Made by a program: the position numbers and the translations under genes. Of a DNA stretch of 64,000 nt, positions 1 to 11,822 are shown piece after piece. Source of the DNA: Catonia carolina (taxonomy: Eukaryota; Arthropoda; Insecta; Hemiptera; Achilidae); contig JAQMRL010000008.1 in the NCBI GenBank assembly GCA_035578175.1, positions 60,816,541-60,880,540 of the forward strand. The letters are read 5' to 3'. Below the pieces are notes generated by a model. It was not told where the DNA came from. It worked only from the letters and a program-made list of their open reading frames with translations, and ran no database searches. Every line of letters begins with the position of its first letter. The stretch's first letter is position 1.

Positions 1-690
1 CATTTTCTACCAACTGTCCTTTGGGAGAGACTGCCTGACATAAAAATCAACTTGATAAAAAAATGAAAAAATAAGGCATTTTAAGTACCACTGTATATTC
101 TAAAGACAAAATAAATTTAAGTAACATTCAAATACTCAGTGAAACCCCCAAAAATATTTTTTTCATTCTCAAGAAATAAAAATAAACATTTATTTACAAT
201 TTTATAACATCAATAACTACGTTGTAGACATTAAAATACTTTAGAATTGATTTTATTATATGTAATTTATTTATACAATTTATAAATATAATTTTTTACG
301 AGTATTTTTGTTTTTCTGTATGATATCTCGTCTTATCAAACAATTCAGTGTAGTCAAACACGGCAATTTAAAATTATGATAATACACTTAACACCTTTAT
401 ATACATAGGTTAAACAATATTTGTTTACGATCTCTTTTGTTATTTAACAACTGTCATAACTAAATATCAAAAAAAATCTTAAAGTATTTCAAAGTTCAAA
501 TAATAAAATATATTTTTATAGTTTGTTACAACTGTTACATTGTCAAAAAGATTAAAATTAAACTAGTATTTAGTAAGATTTAGTTGGTTAAGAACAGTAA
601 ATTTTCTACAGAAATCTGTTTTAAAAAAGGAATTATTTATTTTCTTCATGAAATAACTTTAGTAGGATAGTCACGAATTACCACAGTAGG
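1..690. other. AT-rich DNA without recognisable feature
   Basis: Low-complexity A/T-rich sequence with no sustained open frame and no similarity to the repeat families found elsewhere in the window. It could be intronic if the gene starting at 2488 extends leftward. Confidence 0.4.
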
Positions 691-692
691 TT

Positions 693-800
693 TTAAGCGG
701 TTAAAATCTTCAGATCTTATTCAGGAATCGATCCCGGCATCTTCTGTTCTATAGTCTAGCACGCTAACCATTACTACACGGAATCGCCCGGAATATTGTA
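693..800 (-). repeat. tRNA-derived SINE remnant
   Basis: On the minus strand a tRNA-like head reads GTAGTAATGGTTAGCGTG (A-box-like), followed about 30 bases on by GGGATCGATTCC (B-box-like, near GGTTCGAATCC). The acceptor-stem pairing and a clean anticodon arm are not present, so this is a Pol III-type SINE head or tRNA pseudogene rather than a working tRNA. Confidence 0.5.
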
Positions 801-1047
801 CATTTGCAGTTTCTTTAATTTAAATTTTACAACTATACAACCAACGATAAAATTATCCGATACAGTTTGTATAATATTACAAAATGTTCTACGCTGCCAA
901 ATAAAAAATACTTTTAATGTTTGTGGATCAAATTGACTTCTTCTCTAAGCACAAATATTAATTTGAGAATAAAAACCCGACGTTTTCGGCAAAAGCCTAT
1001 TCTTTTTAGTAAAAACTACCTATTTTTCTCTCTCTTAATTAAATTAT

Positions 1048-1436
1048 TTGCCCATAACAGGCAGGTGGAATGTTAAATTATTTGCACTGAATCTGCTAGT
1101 TCTAGGGCTACAAAAAATAGTTCTGTTTTTTTATCACATAATCAGCCAATGTTATGACTGAAGAATTTAAGAACAGAAGACGTAGAGGTAAAAAATACAC
1201 TAATCAGAGTTATCTCCTCTAAAAGTAATGAATTTCATCATTAAACCCTGAGGTGAATGTAATGAAGGTGTCATTTGAAGGATGGAAAGTAGAAGCTTTT
1301 CAGAGGGCTGGCATGCTGATAAGTATACTTTTCCACTCAGTGAGGAAGGCATTTGAAAACCACCTCACTCCTCGTTTTACTTAGAAAAGCCTCAAGAGAT
1401 TCAAGCCAGCCTTTCGGCTGAAGACCGAAACAACAC
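1048..1436 (+). mobile_element. SINE-390 copy 1 (full length, 11-bp TSD)
   Basis: This is one of at least eight copies in the window of a ~390-bp element. It begins GCCCATAACAGGCAGGTGG and ends with an AAC-rich tail after GGCTGATGACC-type sequence (here diverged). It is flanked by perfect direct repeats AATTAAATTAT at 1037-1047 and 1437-1447. Variable-length TSDs and a simple tail indicate a target-primed retroposon. A GGTTCAAACC B-box-like motif exists in the family but lies near the 3' end, so the Pol III origin is uncertain. Frameshifts relative to other copies show decay. Confidence 0.8.
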
Positions 1437-1447
1437 AATTAAATTAT

Positions 1448-2195
1448 ACAATTTGACTTAATTCGTTTTAAGTAAGTTTTACAATCATACAGGAAATCGA
1501 ATAGTTTTTCAAAATCGTTTACACATTATTATAAATTCTTCTCGCCACCTCCGGAGTTCAATTCCTGGCTACGGTCTAAAAATTATTACGTGCCAAAACC
1601 TAATATTTCATACACCACAGCAGTCGCTAATAACCAAGATGTCGATGCGACTTAAATTTTTTTTAAATCGTTCTACCTTACCTATACGATATAATATTTA
1701 GTATAATTCGTTTTCGGTAAATTGACTTATTCAATTTTTTTTTCATTAAAGTTATTTACAACTGTACACATTTTTGTACAATTAGTAAAGTGATGGTGAA
1801 AAGATGACTTAAGTGAAAACAGTACTTATAAAGACTACTGTGGGTAAATTTTAAAGTTTTTACAAAATACTTCAGCTTCAACGGAGCCGTGTTGAGGGTT
1901 GACAGGTAAATTTTGACTTATTCTTTGATAACAGATATATTTATATCCAAAATGAAACTAATATTTCTGGAAATAAATTTATGGTAGAAAAGAAATTAAT
2001 ATAAATTTAAATTATAGAAGTTTAAGAAAGCATAAGTTGTTAATTATTTTGGAATTAAATTATTTAAAAAATTATTTAGATTCCATTTAATAGTTTTTTA
2101 TTATTTTATGTTAAGAATAATGTTTAAAATTTTATGAAAATGTATTTTTACTGATAATAAAAGACTTTTTAAAGTAAATAATTAAAGAAACTTAC
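1448..2195 (-). other. Presumed intron 1 of the 2196-2488 gene
   Basis: This AT-rich stretch follows the GTAAG donor at 2195 on the minus strand. I see no acceptor plus open frame that would continue the exon. The intron probably runs through the SINE-390 copy at 1048-1436 and out of the window. No other feature is seen. Confidence 0.35.
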
Positions 2196-2488
2196 CTGAC
2201 AAGATAAAGTAACAGATGCTTTGGAGGTACATAACCAGGATGTTCACCGAGACCAAGTTCAAGACGACGAGCTTGCAAACGACGTTTAGCAGCTGGTGAA
2301 GTCATAAGGCTAGCGCGAGCTAAACTTTCAGCTAAAGCCAAAGAATTTTTCATATTGCACAAATCTGGCATACTCGGTACTTTGCCCAAACCCGCCTGGG
2401 TTTGATTAGCAGCAGCGACTTCTTCTCCACACGTTGTCATAGTGATGGCACAACAAACACTGAATTCATGAAACGACTCCGGCGGCAT
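2196..2488 (-). CDS. First coding exon of an unrecognised host gene (partial)
   Basis: The minus strand is open from an ATG at 2488 for 97 complete codons and then meets GTCAG|GTAAG (exon end 2196, intron from 2195), a textbook splice donor that leaves two bases of a split codon. The predicted protein is balanced in composition, unlike the Phe/Ile/Lys/Cys-rich spurious frames elsewhere, and codon use is GC-richer than the flanks. It is hydrophilic with no signal peptide: an Ala/Leu-rich stretch near residues 50-65, then a basic run around AAKRRLQARRLELGLG and a C-terminal part reading PPKHLLLYLV. A second Met at residue 17 (MTTCGEE) could also be the start. Upstream DNA (2489-2620 on this strand) is locally GC-rich and could be 5' UTR or promoter. 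I do not recognise the family, and no acceptor or second exon is evident in the 2.2 kb to the left. Confidence 0.6.
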
Positions 2489-2620
2489 ACGTAGTCGACT
2501 ATAAAGATCAAGTCATAAACCGACCAACACCGGCCAAGGTGAAGAACGCGACTCCCCCTCCACTTACGTATATTATTATGCCACACTTCTAGTTAGTTCC
2601 CCCTAAATACAGTAATAATA
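2489..2620 (-). promoter_or_regulatory. Putative 5' UTR/promoter-proximal DNA of the 2196-2488 exon
   Basis: Immediately upstream of the ATG on the minus strand lies a GC-richer patch in an otherwise very AT-rich neighbourhood. It contains GGCCGGTGTTGGTCGG-type sequence and a purine-rich GGAGGGGGAG tract. This fits 5' UTR or core promoter, but no TATA box, Inr or DPE can be assigned with confidence. The call rests on position only. Confidence 0.25.
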
Positions 2621-3197
2621 TATTTACTATTGTTATTACACACCTTTATGATTTGAAATAAGACCGACTACATGTTGTACCTTGCCATTTAACCCCGTAC
2701 TAACTTTACTATTAGTACTGTTCTTATTACTGCACTCCCACATCCTTATTTAATTTCAAAGAGATATCTCAACAACAAATTTATTTCCTTAGTTCCTTCC
2801 TTATTTCATAATTCTCTTTAGTATTGTTTATCCTGACAATGTATGTATTAACTTTAATTATTTATCAGGAACTGATGCTCCTGAATTTATCATTATTCAC
2901 AAATCTTTTCTATCTTGATTTTGCATACGAATACAATTGTATTGAAAGTTAAAAATATATTAGTTCAACGTTCTATTCAGAAATTTAATTGTATTTATTT
3001 CTCTGAGCAAACCATCATTATTCAGACGATTTACAAACAAATTATACAAACAATAAGAAGAAAGCTAACTGCTAACAGTAGTGGCCATACAAAATTAATT
3101 CAATTTTTATTTAATATTTTTTCATAAAGTCGAGTTACAAATGTGTAATTTTATTTACGACTTATTTTTTTCTTCCTATTTAAAATAGGACTATGTT

Positions 3198-3570
3198 CTG
3201 TTTGTTGTTGTTTAGGTCATCAGCCGAAATCCTGGTTTGAACCTCTAGAGGCTTTACTAAGTAAAACAAGGAGTGAGGTGGTTTACTATTGCCTTCCTCA
3301 CTGCGTGGAAAAGAATATTTATCAGCATGCCAGGTCCTCTGTAAAGCATCTAATTTCCAGCCTGCAAATGACACCTTCAGTTCATTCACCACAGGATCTG
3401 GCTGTATCATGAAATTCATTACTCTCAGAGGATATAACTCTGACTAGTGTCTTTTACACCTCTATCTCTTCTGTTCTTAAATGCTTCAGTCATATAATTA
3501 GCTGACCATATGATAAGAAACAGAACGATTTTTTGTAGCCCGGGAACTAGGAGATGCTCTGTTTAAATAG
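3198..3570 (-). mobile_element. SINE-390 copy 2
   Basis: Minus-strand copy starting at the AAC tail (TGTTGTTGTTTAGGTCATC on plus) and matching the family through the conserved TACTAAGTAAAAC, CATTCACCACAGG and CACCTCTATCTCTTCTG blocks. The 5' terminus is eroded after about 3570. A 79-codon frame, starting MNFMIQPDPVVNE, lies inside and has a homologue in the copy at 45900. It is a family feature, not a host gene. Confidence 0.7.
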
Positions 3571-3599
3571 TCAAATTGTGATTTTTGTTCGTGAGGTTA

Positions 3600-4010
3600 T
3601 TTTAACATAGCTGTAAGCAGTCACTTTTTTCTAATGGGCACGTTGCTGCCCTTCCCTTCAACTCTCCATCTTTACTCAGGCTTGGGACTGACAAGAGTAG
3701 TTGATAAGCTTTTCAACCCTTTCCTACACTCTCTTGGCGTTCCCGCAGACCAGTTTAGCTTAGTCAGCTTTACCAACGACCAGCACCTAATTCGAGGGCA
3801 AACACTCAGAAATAAGCTCTTTTTCTTAAATATGAAAGGTATTAAAGGTTCTTGAAGCCCTCGGTGACAACTGAGTATATAAGTACTCTTTTCTGTTGAG
3901 CTACACAAAAAAATGCTTGGACCACAAAGAAAAAATCTTTTTTTCCTTTTAAAAAGCAAAGAAATGCTCGAAGAAATGAAGGACTTGCATCAACAATTCG
4001 GTCGTTAGCG
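3600..4010. other. Unassigned GC-richer block, probably a repeat
   Basis: This block has a higher G+C content than its flanks and is open on both strands over about 220-290 bp (3634-3855 plus, 3672-3959 minus). Neither translation resembles a known domain. Compositional contrast with the surroundings suggests an old insertion. I could not find a second copy in the window. Confidence 0.3.
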
Positions 4011-4014
4011 ACTA

Positions 4015-4130
4015 CTGTGTGGGTTACGGAAGAGGATTATCGGACTTCAACGTGCAAATATTTTAACACGCTAGCCGGGGATCAAATTCAGGGCCCTCTG
4101 CTTTGCAGTTGTAACACGCTATTACAACAC
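4015..4130 (-). repeat. tRNA-derived SINE remnant, same type as 17462-17535
   Basis: The minus strand reads TAGCGTGTTACAACTGCAAA, then GCAGAGGGCCC and TTTGATCCCCGGC. This matches, base by base in long blocks, the better preserved head at 17462-17535 (AGCGTGCTACGCTGCAAAGC, TTCGATTCCCGGC). Confidence 0.5.
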
Positions 4131-4139
4131 AACGAAATG

Positions 4140-6310
4140 AATTTCTTTTTTTTTATTTCGTCTAATAAACAAGTAAAGTATCTCTCTCCAACTTTATTTT
4201 TTTAAATTTCATACGTTTTTTTACTTCCGAACTTATTAGCACTAGAATGGCTCGAATCTGCGAATCACAGCTAAAAAAAACTCAATTTTGCAACCTCAAA
4301 TATTTTTACGATTCCTGAAAACTACTTAACTTTCCACCACAATAAATTATTGAAAAAAGTGATTTATTTAAAACTCCTTAGTTGAAGTAGTTTAAGAGGG
4401 TCGCGTATCGAAAAATTGGAAAAACTATTTTTGTTTTGTTTTTTGATGCATAATGTAGTTTGAAATTTCCGCTAAAAAATGGTGTAAATATTTTATTTCT
4501 ACGATAATCATAATTATTTTTAAACACTTTTTCGTTAACCTCTACAGCTGGTGCAACTACTCACAACAAAACAAAAAATATATTTATTTAGTATTTAAAA
4601 CGGGTGGTTCTAAAAATTAGGTTTTTTACCACATTTGTACCTTTTTCTCAGGACCTACTGAAGATATTTAAGTGAATTTGTTTTTGAAAGATCCATTATT
4701 TCTGTCTAATCTGAGCGTTTAACAATTTAAATTTGTTAAAAATTAAATTTTTTAATTATCACCAAAATGTCTTTTTGAAAAAAATTGTAAAAAAATTTTA
4801 CTTCATAAATTTTAACATTTCTCCTGCTCAAAATGTGCAAACAAGGATGATCTAAACGATAAAAAAAATTAAGTGTCTACCTTATGCAGTTCGTAAGAAA
4901 AAGGTCCAAACGTTAACATTATGAAGTAATTTATAGGGATACGTGACCCCCTTAAAAAAAGATTTTAACTTTTTCTAATAAATTAATAGCGTTCGTCTGA
5001 TTATTTATATTTAGAAAAATTATGGTCACTAACTTTACATACTTTTTACTGTAAATAACACAAAACTTCTACTATTATAAGATGTTTTTATCCACTTTTC
5101 ATCCCCTGCAACTCTGTTGAAAGGAGTATTGAAACATTTTACCTTCCTCTGCAACGACAGTGCTCACTACGCTCTGAACTGATATGTTCTACGCTTTGTT
5201 TACTATCCTGTAAAGGTGTGTTTTTTTAAATAAATAGGCTTAAATCATGGAACATTATTTAATTACACTTTACAAAGTATATTATTTATATTTTATGAAA
5301 CGCAATGTGGTTTTCCCTCTTTATTTTTTAAATGAATCCTTGTATAGTAAATAACTACTAGAACTTATTATAGATCTAGTTGTTTTACCGATAAAGTAAC
5401 ATGTTTTACATAAAATATGTAAAATATATTTATTAAGTTTTTAGACTGAAACTACATTATTTTTTTTTTTTAATTTCAATTACATAATATAAATATTTCA
5501 CTTGCTACTTATATTTTATATTGGCAAGGTGCCTTTCGCTCAACCTTTAGAAGGTTATTTCTTGACAAACCTGCCGTCATTAGAAGACAATTATCAATTA
5601 AAAGAATAAAAGTGTAAAAAAACTCGTTGTACGTACAACACAATAAGTAAAGAAGTAATTTCTCGATTGTTTCTGCGGAGAAAAATATTTATTGCCAGTT
5701 TTAAAAATTTTTAAATATCGATTGATTTGCTTGCCGATATGTTTATAATGTATAAAATTACGGGGTGTACATTTAATTTAAATTTACAAACAGGTTTTTC
5801 ATTTTTGATTCTTTTTACAAAAATACACGTTTTAATTTCAACCATGTAAAAATACAACTTTCTTTTTTTAATAACAAAAAATTTAGTAGAGCTATTCTTT
5901 CAGTTGTTCCGTTGTTTAATCAATATGCAATAGATTTTTCAAGGGAAGTTTACAAATAAAAATATATTTTTACAACTACAACGGGAAAATCGTTCAAATA
6001 AATTTAAAAAAAGTTTTAAGCCAAAAAATGAATTGTACAAAATATTACTGTAATACAATTTTGAACCTTAATACTTTTATTTTTTTTTTTAACCCTAATA
6101 CTTTTAAGTAGTATTCTGCTTATAAAAATAAAAAATACTACCATGTAAATATAAGATCACAATCGGATCGTTTGTGAAAATGTTTATTGAAAATTTTCGC
6201 CCTGGTTTCTGCTCTAATGGTAAAATGAGGAAAAAAGGTATTCCTGAAAATCAAAGTAAAGGTGTTTTCAGTCATTTCTTAAGGGTTTCAATAAAGGAAT
6301 AAATAAAATT
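4140..6310. other. AT-rich spacer, no supported feature
   Basis: Two kilobases of A/T-rich sequence with homopolymer runs. Open frames are all short and of low complexity. No terminal inverted repeats or matches to the other repeat families were found by eye. Confidence 0.4.
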
Positions 6311-6317
6311 GTTCGCG

Positions 6318-6800
6318 AGAGTGGTGCGATATCTTGGCTTGTGGCTTGACAGGCGTCTAACCTGGAAACATCATCTGCGTACAAAACTTTTAGAACTTAA
6401 CCGCCGCCAGAAGCTACTCCTCTGCTAAATTAACCCTCGTTCAAAATTGAACTCTCGGTCGAAACTTTTTATTCACAAAACCTTATTTGAGACCAAATTG
6501 GATTTATAATGTTCGGCTCTTTGTTGCAGCGGCAAAGAGTAACCTAAGTTGATCCACGTCTTTCAGTCGAAGTTTTAAGACTTGCTTCTGGCGCTCCATT
6601 TTACGTAAGCAATTAATTCCTCCACGCCTATTTCAAAATTCCGACAGTAAAGGAACTAACAGCGTCCTTCCATAGTAAAACGCGAATGACTAGATAACCA
6701 TCCCAAACAACTTGCCCATGATCTGGCTACAAGGAATTTGAATCTGAATAACGGACAACAGTCATGGCTGGTCTAACTAGAGAATGTATCGGTGGGTACT
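6318..6800 (+). mobile_element. Jockey-like non-LTR retrotransposon, RT C-terminal fragment
   Basis: Conceptual translation from 6321 gives VVRYLGLWLDRRLTWKHHL, the YLG-LDRRLTW motif that follows the RT palm in Jockey/X-type LINEs. Downstream segments RSKLFIHKTLFETK and, in another frame, VLRLASGAPFYVSN match the thumb/connection region of the same clade. Stop codons and at least two frameshifts show that it is dead. The 5' truncation starts abruptly in AT-rich DNA, and no poly(A) tail or TSD could be set. Confidence 0.7.
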
Positions 6801-7303
6801 TTTTCTCCTGAAAGTAAAATTCCCCACTGCTCGTTAAATTAAATATAATATACAGAAATTGTGCAGCTCATTGTAAAATAAGGTAATAAAAATTATAGAA
6901 AAATTATACATTATAAAATTAAGAGCTTACATCGGTTCTCAGAAAACAAGTCAAAAATAATATCCTTGGGATAAAAGAATCTGGCTATTTAGATACAGAA
7001 AACTAAAGAAAAATAATTGATAAGTTTATGATTCGAAGCGAGTCAAACGATCAGAAGAAGAGTCTGCTCAGACAAAACTAAGAAGAAAATCTCTGACGCA
7101 GTATGAAAAGATGAAAGGAGGAGAAATATCAGAATGTTGGTTTTAAGAAAAGTAAAAAGAAACAAAAGTGAGTGGTTTTTAATTGTGTTATCATAATTTA
7201 GTCTATTCACAAATAGAAAATTTAAAAAATTGTGCAATAAGATAAAAACTTACTCCTTTGATTTCAATATATTTTCAATTAAAAATTATCAAGAAGAAAG
7301 TTT

Positions 7304-7670
7304 TATTTTTATTTATTGTTTTGTAGTTCCAGGGCTACAAAATATCGTTCTGTTTCTTATCACATAGTCAACCAATTTATGACTGAAGAATTTAAGAACA
7401 GAAGAGGTAGAGGTGTAAAATTCACTAGTCACAGTTATCTCCTCTGGGAGTATTGAATTTTATTATACAGCCAGATCCAATGGTGAATGAATTGAACGTG
7501 TCATTTGCAGGGTAGAAAGTAGGTGATTTTTGGTGGACCTGACATGTTGATAAGCATACTTTAAACTCAGTAAGGAAGGCAAGGGTAAACCACCTCACTT
7601 CTTGTTTTATTTAGTAAAGCCTCTAGAGGTTTAAACCAGCATTTCGGCTGATGACCTAAATAACAACAAC
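7304..7670 (+). mobile_element. SINE-390 copy 3 (5'-truncated)
   Basis: The homology begins within the 5' part of the family (AGTTCCAGGGCTACAAAATA) and runs to the tail ATGACCTAAATAACAACAAC. AAGAAAGTTT occurs at 7294-7303 and 7671-7680 and is the likely TSD, leaving about 20 bases of non-family filler at the 5' junction. Confidence 0.7.
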
Positions 7671-8453
7671 AAGAAAGTTTAGAAAGAAAGACAATAATCT
7701 GTTTATATTTTGATATTAATAAAGGTAGACATTATTTACGCCAACCTGTTACGTGTAATTAATTTTAGTTACATAAAAATTTGAAATATTTCACTAGTAC
7801 ATAAAAATTACTTGATTATTACGTCAAAATTCACGGTCAAGCAATGAACTTGAAGGAAAAAGTCATAAAAGTAAAAAATGTTACGTTACAAAAGCCGGAA
7901 TTGAAATTTCCTGACATTATACTGAGTTGTAGAATTTAAAGTATACCATGGATCAAAATTTTATTGCAATTTATTTAAAATAATATTTACATAACGTATA
8001 ACAAAAATAGCAATCGGATTACTTCAACAAACATTAAGTTTAAAATAATCTCTCGCAACCTTCAAATATACAATACAAGGTACAGGCTTAAAACATTATA
8101 AACAAACGTACGTTTATGAGATTTACTGTATCTTTTTACGTAAAAAATATTACATAAGGTGAATTAATGTATACTACACAGTGTATGTTTGTTTGTAGAT
8201 ATACCTCATTGATTTTGATCAAAGATTTAAAATTTAATTTCACAGTTCATATAATTCGAACTGAATAACTTGTCTAAATTAGGTTAGTTAAATTAATTTT
8301 TAGGTTGTACAAGATACAGAAGCTATTTTATTTAAGATTACTCAAGGATTTCAGGTTATAAATTCCATTTTCCAAATTTTAAGTCCCACCTGGTCGGTTA
8401 CGCGGCGACATGGTCAACTAATCTACAGAAATGCTACTAAAAATTACTAATAA

Positions 8454-8454
8454 C

Positions 8455-8497
<43 letters not shown>

Positions 8498-8510
8498 TAA
8501 CAACAAACAG
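8454..8510 (+). repeat. (ATA)n microsatellite
   Basis: A nearly perfect trinucleotide tract of roughly 15 units that degrades to ACAATAACAACA on the right. Confidence 0.9.
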
Positions 8511-8627
8511 GTGGCAGACTGCGCTAATTTTCACATAAACGTTTGAAAATGTTTATGTTTACCATATAAATTTTCATAAATAGGTAATATTATGTAGATA
8601 TTAAAAAGGAAAGAACCTGAAACCCAA

Positions 8628-9510
8628 AAATCTGGTGTGAAATACTCAAACGACTCTTCTCTTTCCAGTGTAAATAATTTAAACAGTATAACCTATGTTT
8701 AATCATGAATAAACAATGTAATAAAAATAACCTAGTGTTAATCATGACTGAATGACGCTAAATGAAAATAAAACTCTGTAAGGCTTAAAAATACAGAAAA
8801 TCACTAATTGACGCTAAACTAGACTCTGTAGAAAAAGTGCTTGAAATAAAAGTTGTAGGTTTTTTAATTTTCTGTAACTTTCAGGCAGGTGAAGTGTTAA
8901 ATTAATTGCACTCGATCTGCTTGTTCCAGGGCTAAAACAAGTATTTCCGTTTCTTATCACATGGTCAGCCAATTATATAACTGAACCATTTAAGAACAGA
9001 AGAGGTTGAGTTGTAAAAGACACTAACGAGAATTATCTCCTCTAAGAGTACGTAATGAATTTCACTATACAGCCAGACTTTGGGGTGAATAAAGTGAAGA
9101 TATCAATTCGCAGAGTGGAAAGTAGATGCTTCTCATAGGTCCTGGCTAGCTGATAAGAATACTTTTCCACTCAGTGAGAAAGGTAAACTTCCTCACAACT
9201 TGTTTTACTTAGTAAAGCCTCTAGAGATTCAAACTAACCTTTCGGCTGATGACCTAAATAACAAACTTTGATTATACGAGTATAAAGTACTTTTCTCATC
9301 AAATGCATACTAAGGCCGCAATCTTAAAAACATCCATTTTTACCGATTTTGATGGGAAAACATAAAAAATCGCTATTCGACAAAGAATTGTAGAAAAAAC
9401 TTTTTGAAATAAAAGATAGCTTTTTAAATTTAATACAACTTTAATTATATACACTTTTGCCCTAAAATGCATGTTTAGTTCGCAATCTTCAAAAATAATT
9501 ATTTACAATA
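8628..9510 (-). mobile_element. TG-element copy 1 (reverse, split by SINE-390)
   Basis: Starts with AAATCTGGTGTGAAATACTC, the same end seen reversed at 17170, 49120 and 54820. It then runs through the Jockey-free, non-coding body (ATCATGACTGAATGACG, AGACTCTGTAGAAAAAGTG). It is interrupted at 8882-9263 by a SINE-390 and resumes with GCATACTAAGGCCGCAATC. The (TG)n end is missing; the copy ends near the (TA)n tract at 9517. Confidence 0.65.
8882..9263 (+). mobile_element. SINE-390 copy 4, inserted in a TG-element
   Basis: Begins CAGGCAGGTGAAGTGTTAAA and ends ATGACCTAAATAACA. AACTTT flanks both sides (8876-8881, 9264-9269). Removing the element and one TSD restores TTTTCTGTAACTTTGATTAT, which matches the uninterrupted TG-element copies, so the insertion is precise. 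Confidence 0.8.
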
Positions 9511-9516
9511 CCCTTG

Positions 9517-9517
9517 C

Positions 9518-9570
<53 letters not shown>
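9517..9570 (+). repeat. (TA)n microsatellite
   Basis: About 22-25 uninterrupted TA units followed by a short TTTA tract. Confidence 0.9.
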
Positions 9571-9571
<1 letters not shown>

Positions 9572-9574
<3 letters not shown>

Positions 9575-10375
9575 TTATTTTCCTATTACCTACAAAATAT
9601 ATCATTACAATATAAATGTTGATTTCCTTAATTATACTTTGAATAACTAAAACTATTTATTTTAATTCGTGGTGCGAAAATTAATCCACCCAACTATGAA
9701 GTGAATTGTTTTTTTTAAACCAAAAACTAATTTCAGAGAAGCGGTTGCAATGTCATTTAGAGACTGGTAAAACGGAACCCAGTCAAATTCCTTGAAAGAT
9801 TAACGTAACTAAACGTTTAATAGAATTGTTTTGCATCAATATTTTAATTCAACTCGTTTAAACAACAAATCTAGTAACACTTACGTCACTTAAATAAATT
9901 AAAAAATAACCATATTTAAACATACAGGTATAACAAGAAATCATCAAAATTAACAGCTTAATTAAAAGAAGAAGTTAATTGATGTTATTTATTTCAACGT
10001 TGTTAACACACTATTAAGAAAGATCAATTTAGTATTTTTTTTAATCCTGAGATAAACTTATTTATTTTCCTCAAACGTACTAAATTCTATGTGCGCATAA
10101 TGAAGGTTGTACTATCTGATATGAAATATACGTTTAGCCTACTTCAATGGCATACTTAAGTGTTAATATTCACGAAGTTCTACTGAAAAAAATCAAATTT
10201 GACTCAATGTTTTTGAAAATATACTACAATGAGTATAACAGAGATTATTTAATAGTCTTTACAGAGAAAATGCAACATGACTTTCTCGAATGATTACGAA
10301 CTCAAAATGTAAACAATTTACCTGACTAACTGGGCAAATGATCATTACTACATCTACGTACAAAATTTTTACTAT
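9572..10375. other. AT-rich spacer
   Basis: No recognisable coding, RNA or repeat feature. Confidence 0.4.
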
Positions 10376-10377
10376 TT

Positions 10378-10965
10378 TGTCATCTTCTTCTTCTTCTCTT
10401 CATGGGTTAGGCATTTCTACCTGTTCCGGCACCTATCTTTTCTTCGGCCCTCCAATATCTCTACTTCCTACTAATGTGTATCCTCTCGTTACTTTAGGCA
10501 AACGGCTTTCCAGCATTAATTTAAATGATCGACCCATTGGGCACGATACAATTTTATTTTTTCGGTGAGTGAAAAGATTCCCGATTCTTACCTTATATCT
10601 TCATTTCTGATCCTTTCTAGTCTTGTACAACCCTTGACAGACCTTAATAATTTCATTTCTGCAGTTTGGATGTTTCTTTCCTCCCTTTCCCGCATCACCC
10701 ATGCTTCACTGCCGTATGTCAAGGCTGGAACTGCCACCGTCTTATGAAACTTTAACCTTTTTTCAGGTCTTGTCTTTTGTCTCAGTGTCCTGTGAATCTT
10801 CCCGCATATCTGGAATTTAGATAGGTTTTTTAACAACATAGTCATCTTCATTTGAGACGTCTATTTCAAGGTATTTATAGTGGCTCACTTGCTCTAGTAT
10901 CCCTCCATTTATGAGTATTTCGGATCTTACTGGGGTCTTTCCAAAGAACTATTAACTTTTTGTAA
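10378..10965 (-). mobile_element. EN-RT LINE, C-terminal fragment with GAA tail
   Basis: Read on the minus strand, the fragment begins with the RT thumb (ILINGGILEQVSHYKYLE). It continues with an 87-codon frame containing TVAVPALTYGSEAWVM and LLRSVKGCTRLERIRNEDIR, hallmark segments of the C-terminal domain of insect endonuclease-reverse transcriptase LINEs. It then decays through KLYRAQWVDHL and ends in a (GAA)n tail (CTTCTTCTTCTTCTC on plus, 10382-10397). Internal stops after NEDIR show that it is inactive. Confidence 0.8.
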
Positions 10966-10966
10966 C

Positions 10967-10969
<3 letters not shown>

Positions 10970-10997
<28 letters not shown>

Positions 10998-11000
10998 TTA
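10970..11000 (+). repeat. (ATA)n microsatellite
   Basis: A short trinucleotide run abutting the 5' edge of the LINE fragment at 10378-10965. Confidence 0.8.
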
Positions 11001-11820
11001 TTGCACGCTATTTTGTCGGCAATCGCCCATAAATTAACCCTGTTAATGCCCTGTTAATGTTTTTCATGTAACCCCAACCAATACCGGAAAACCGGGAATA
11101 TAGTGAATTTGTTTCATTTCTTCATTACATAGAGAAATGTTAATGGAAACGTATAAACTTCAAACCTCAACTTTAAACGTTTATACCTTCAAACCTCTAA
11201 CCTTATATTTCGAAACTTTCAAACCTATGACAAAGTGCGGGCGCGCAGCGCACGCACTTCTATGGTTCTGATCCACTTATGAATTCTGATCCAGCTAACC
11301 CCTGTGGTGGGTGCTTGAACTAGCACCGCGGTTGGGGTGAGTATTTATTAAAACCTATTTAGGTTTATGCAATTCAAATTTTCGGGTCCGCTAAATCTAG
11401 CAACTTTTTTTGAGTGATAACGTATGACAGGCAAATACTTTTATCCAAAATTTCAATTTTCGCTATCATAACACAAAAAACCGAAATCACTGTTATTGGA
11501 CTAACCAAACCACAAAATTTTATGAACAAAACCCTACTTATACGGGGAGAAAATATTTCAATAAATTACCAAAATGTTTTAAACCTTGTGCTAATTTGTA
11601 TTCACTTAAAACAAATTTTTAAAAAATACTCGATTGATGAGACTTCTTACAGTGTACAAGAACTTCTTTCTAAATAATATATTATTAAAATAAAAACCGA
11701 TATAACTCAAAATAAATAAACACCTAAAACATCTAAGCGATGCTGTATCATATCATGTATCATGTTATGATGCTGTATCGTGTCGTGTATGACTGTATCA
11801 TATTGTTTAAATATTATAAG
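11000..11820. other. Spacer; no supported feature
   Basis: Mixed AT-rich DNA with one GC-rich knot near 11236 (GTGCGGGCGCGCAGCGCACG, nearly palindromic). The open frame 11414-11677 has no recognisable domain and a spurious composition (Ile/Asn/Lys-rich). Confidence 0.35.
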
Positions 11821-11822
11821 TG

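Noticed and set aside
8454..8510. CRISPR-like or satellite array
   Set aside because: A plain trinucleotide microsatellite. There are no spacers, and no regularly spaced repeat array of the CRISPR kind exists in the window.
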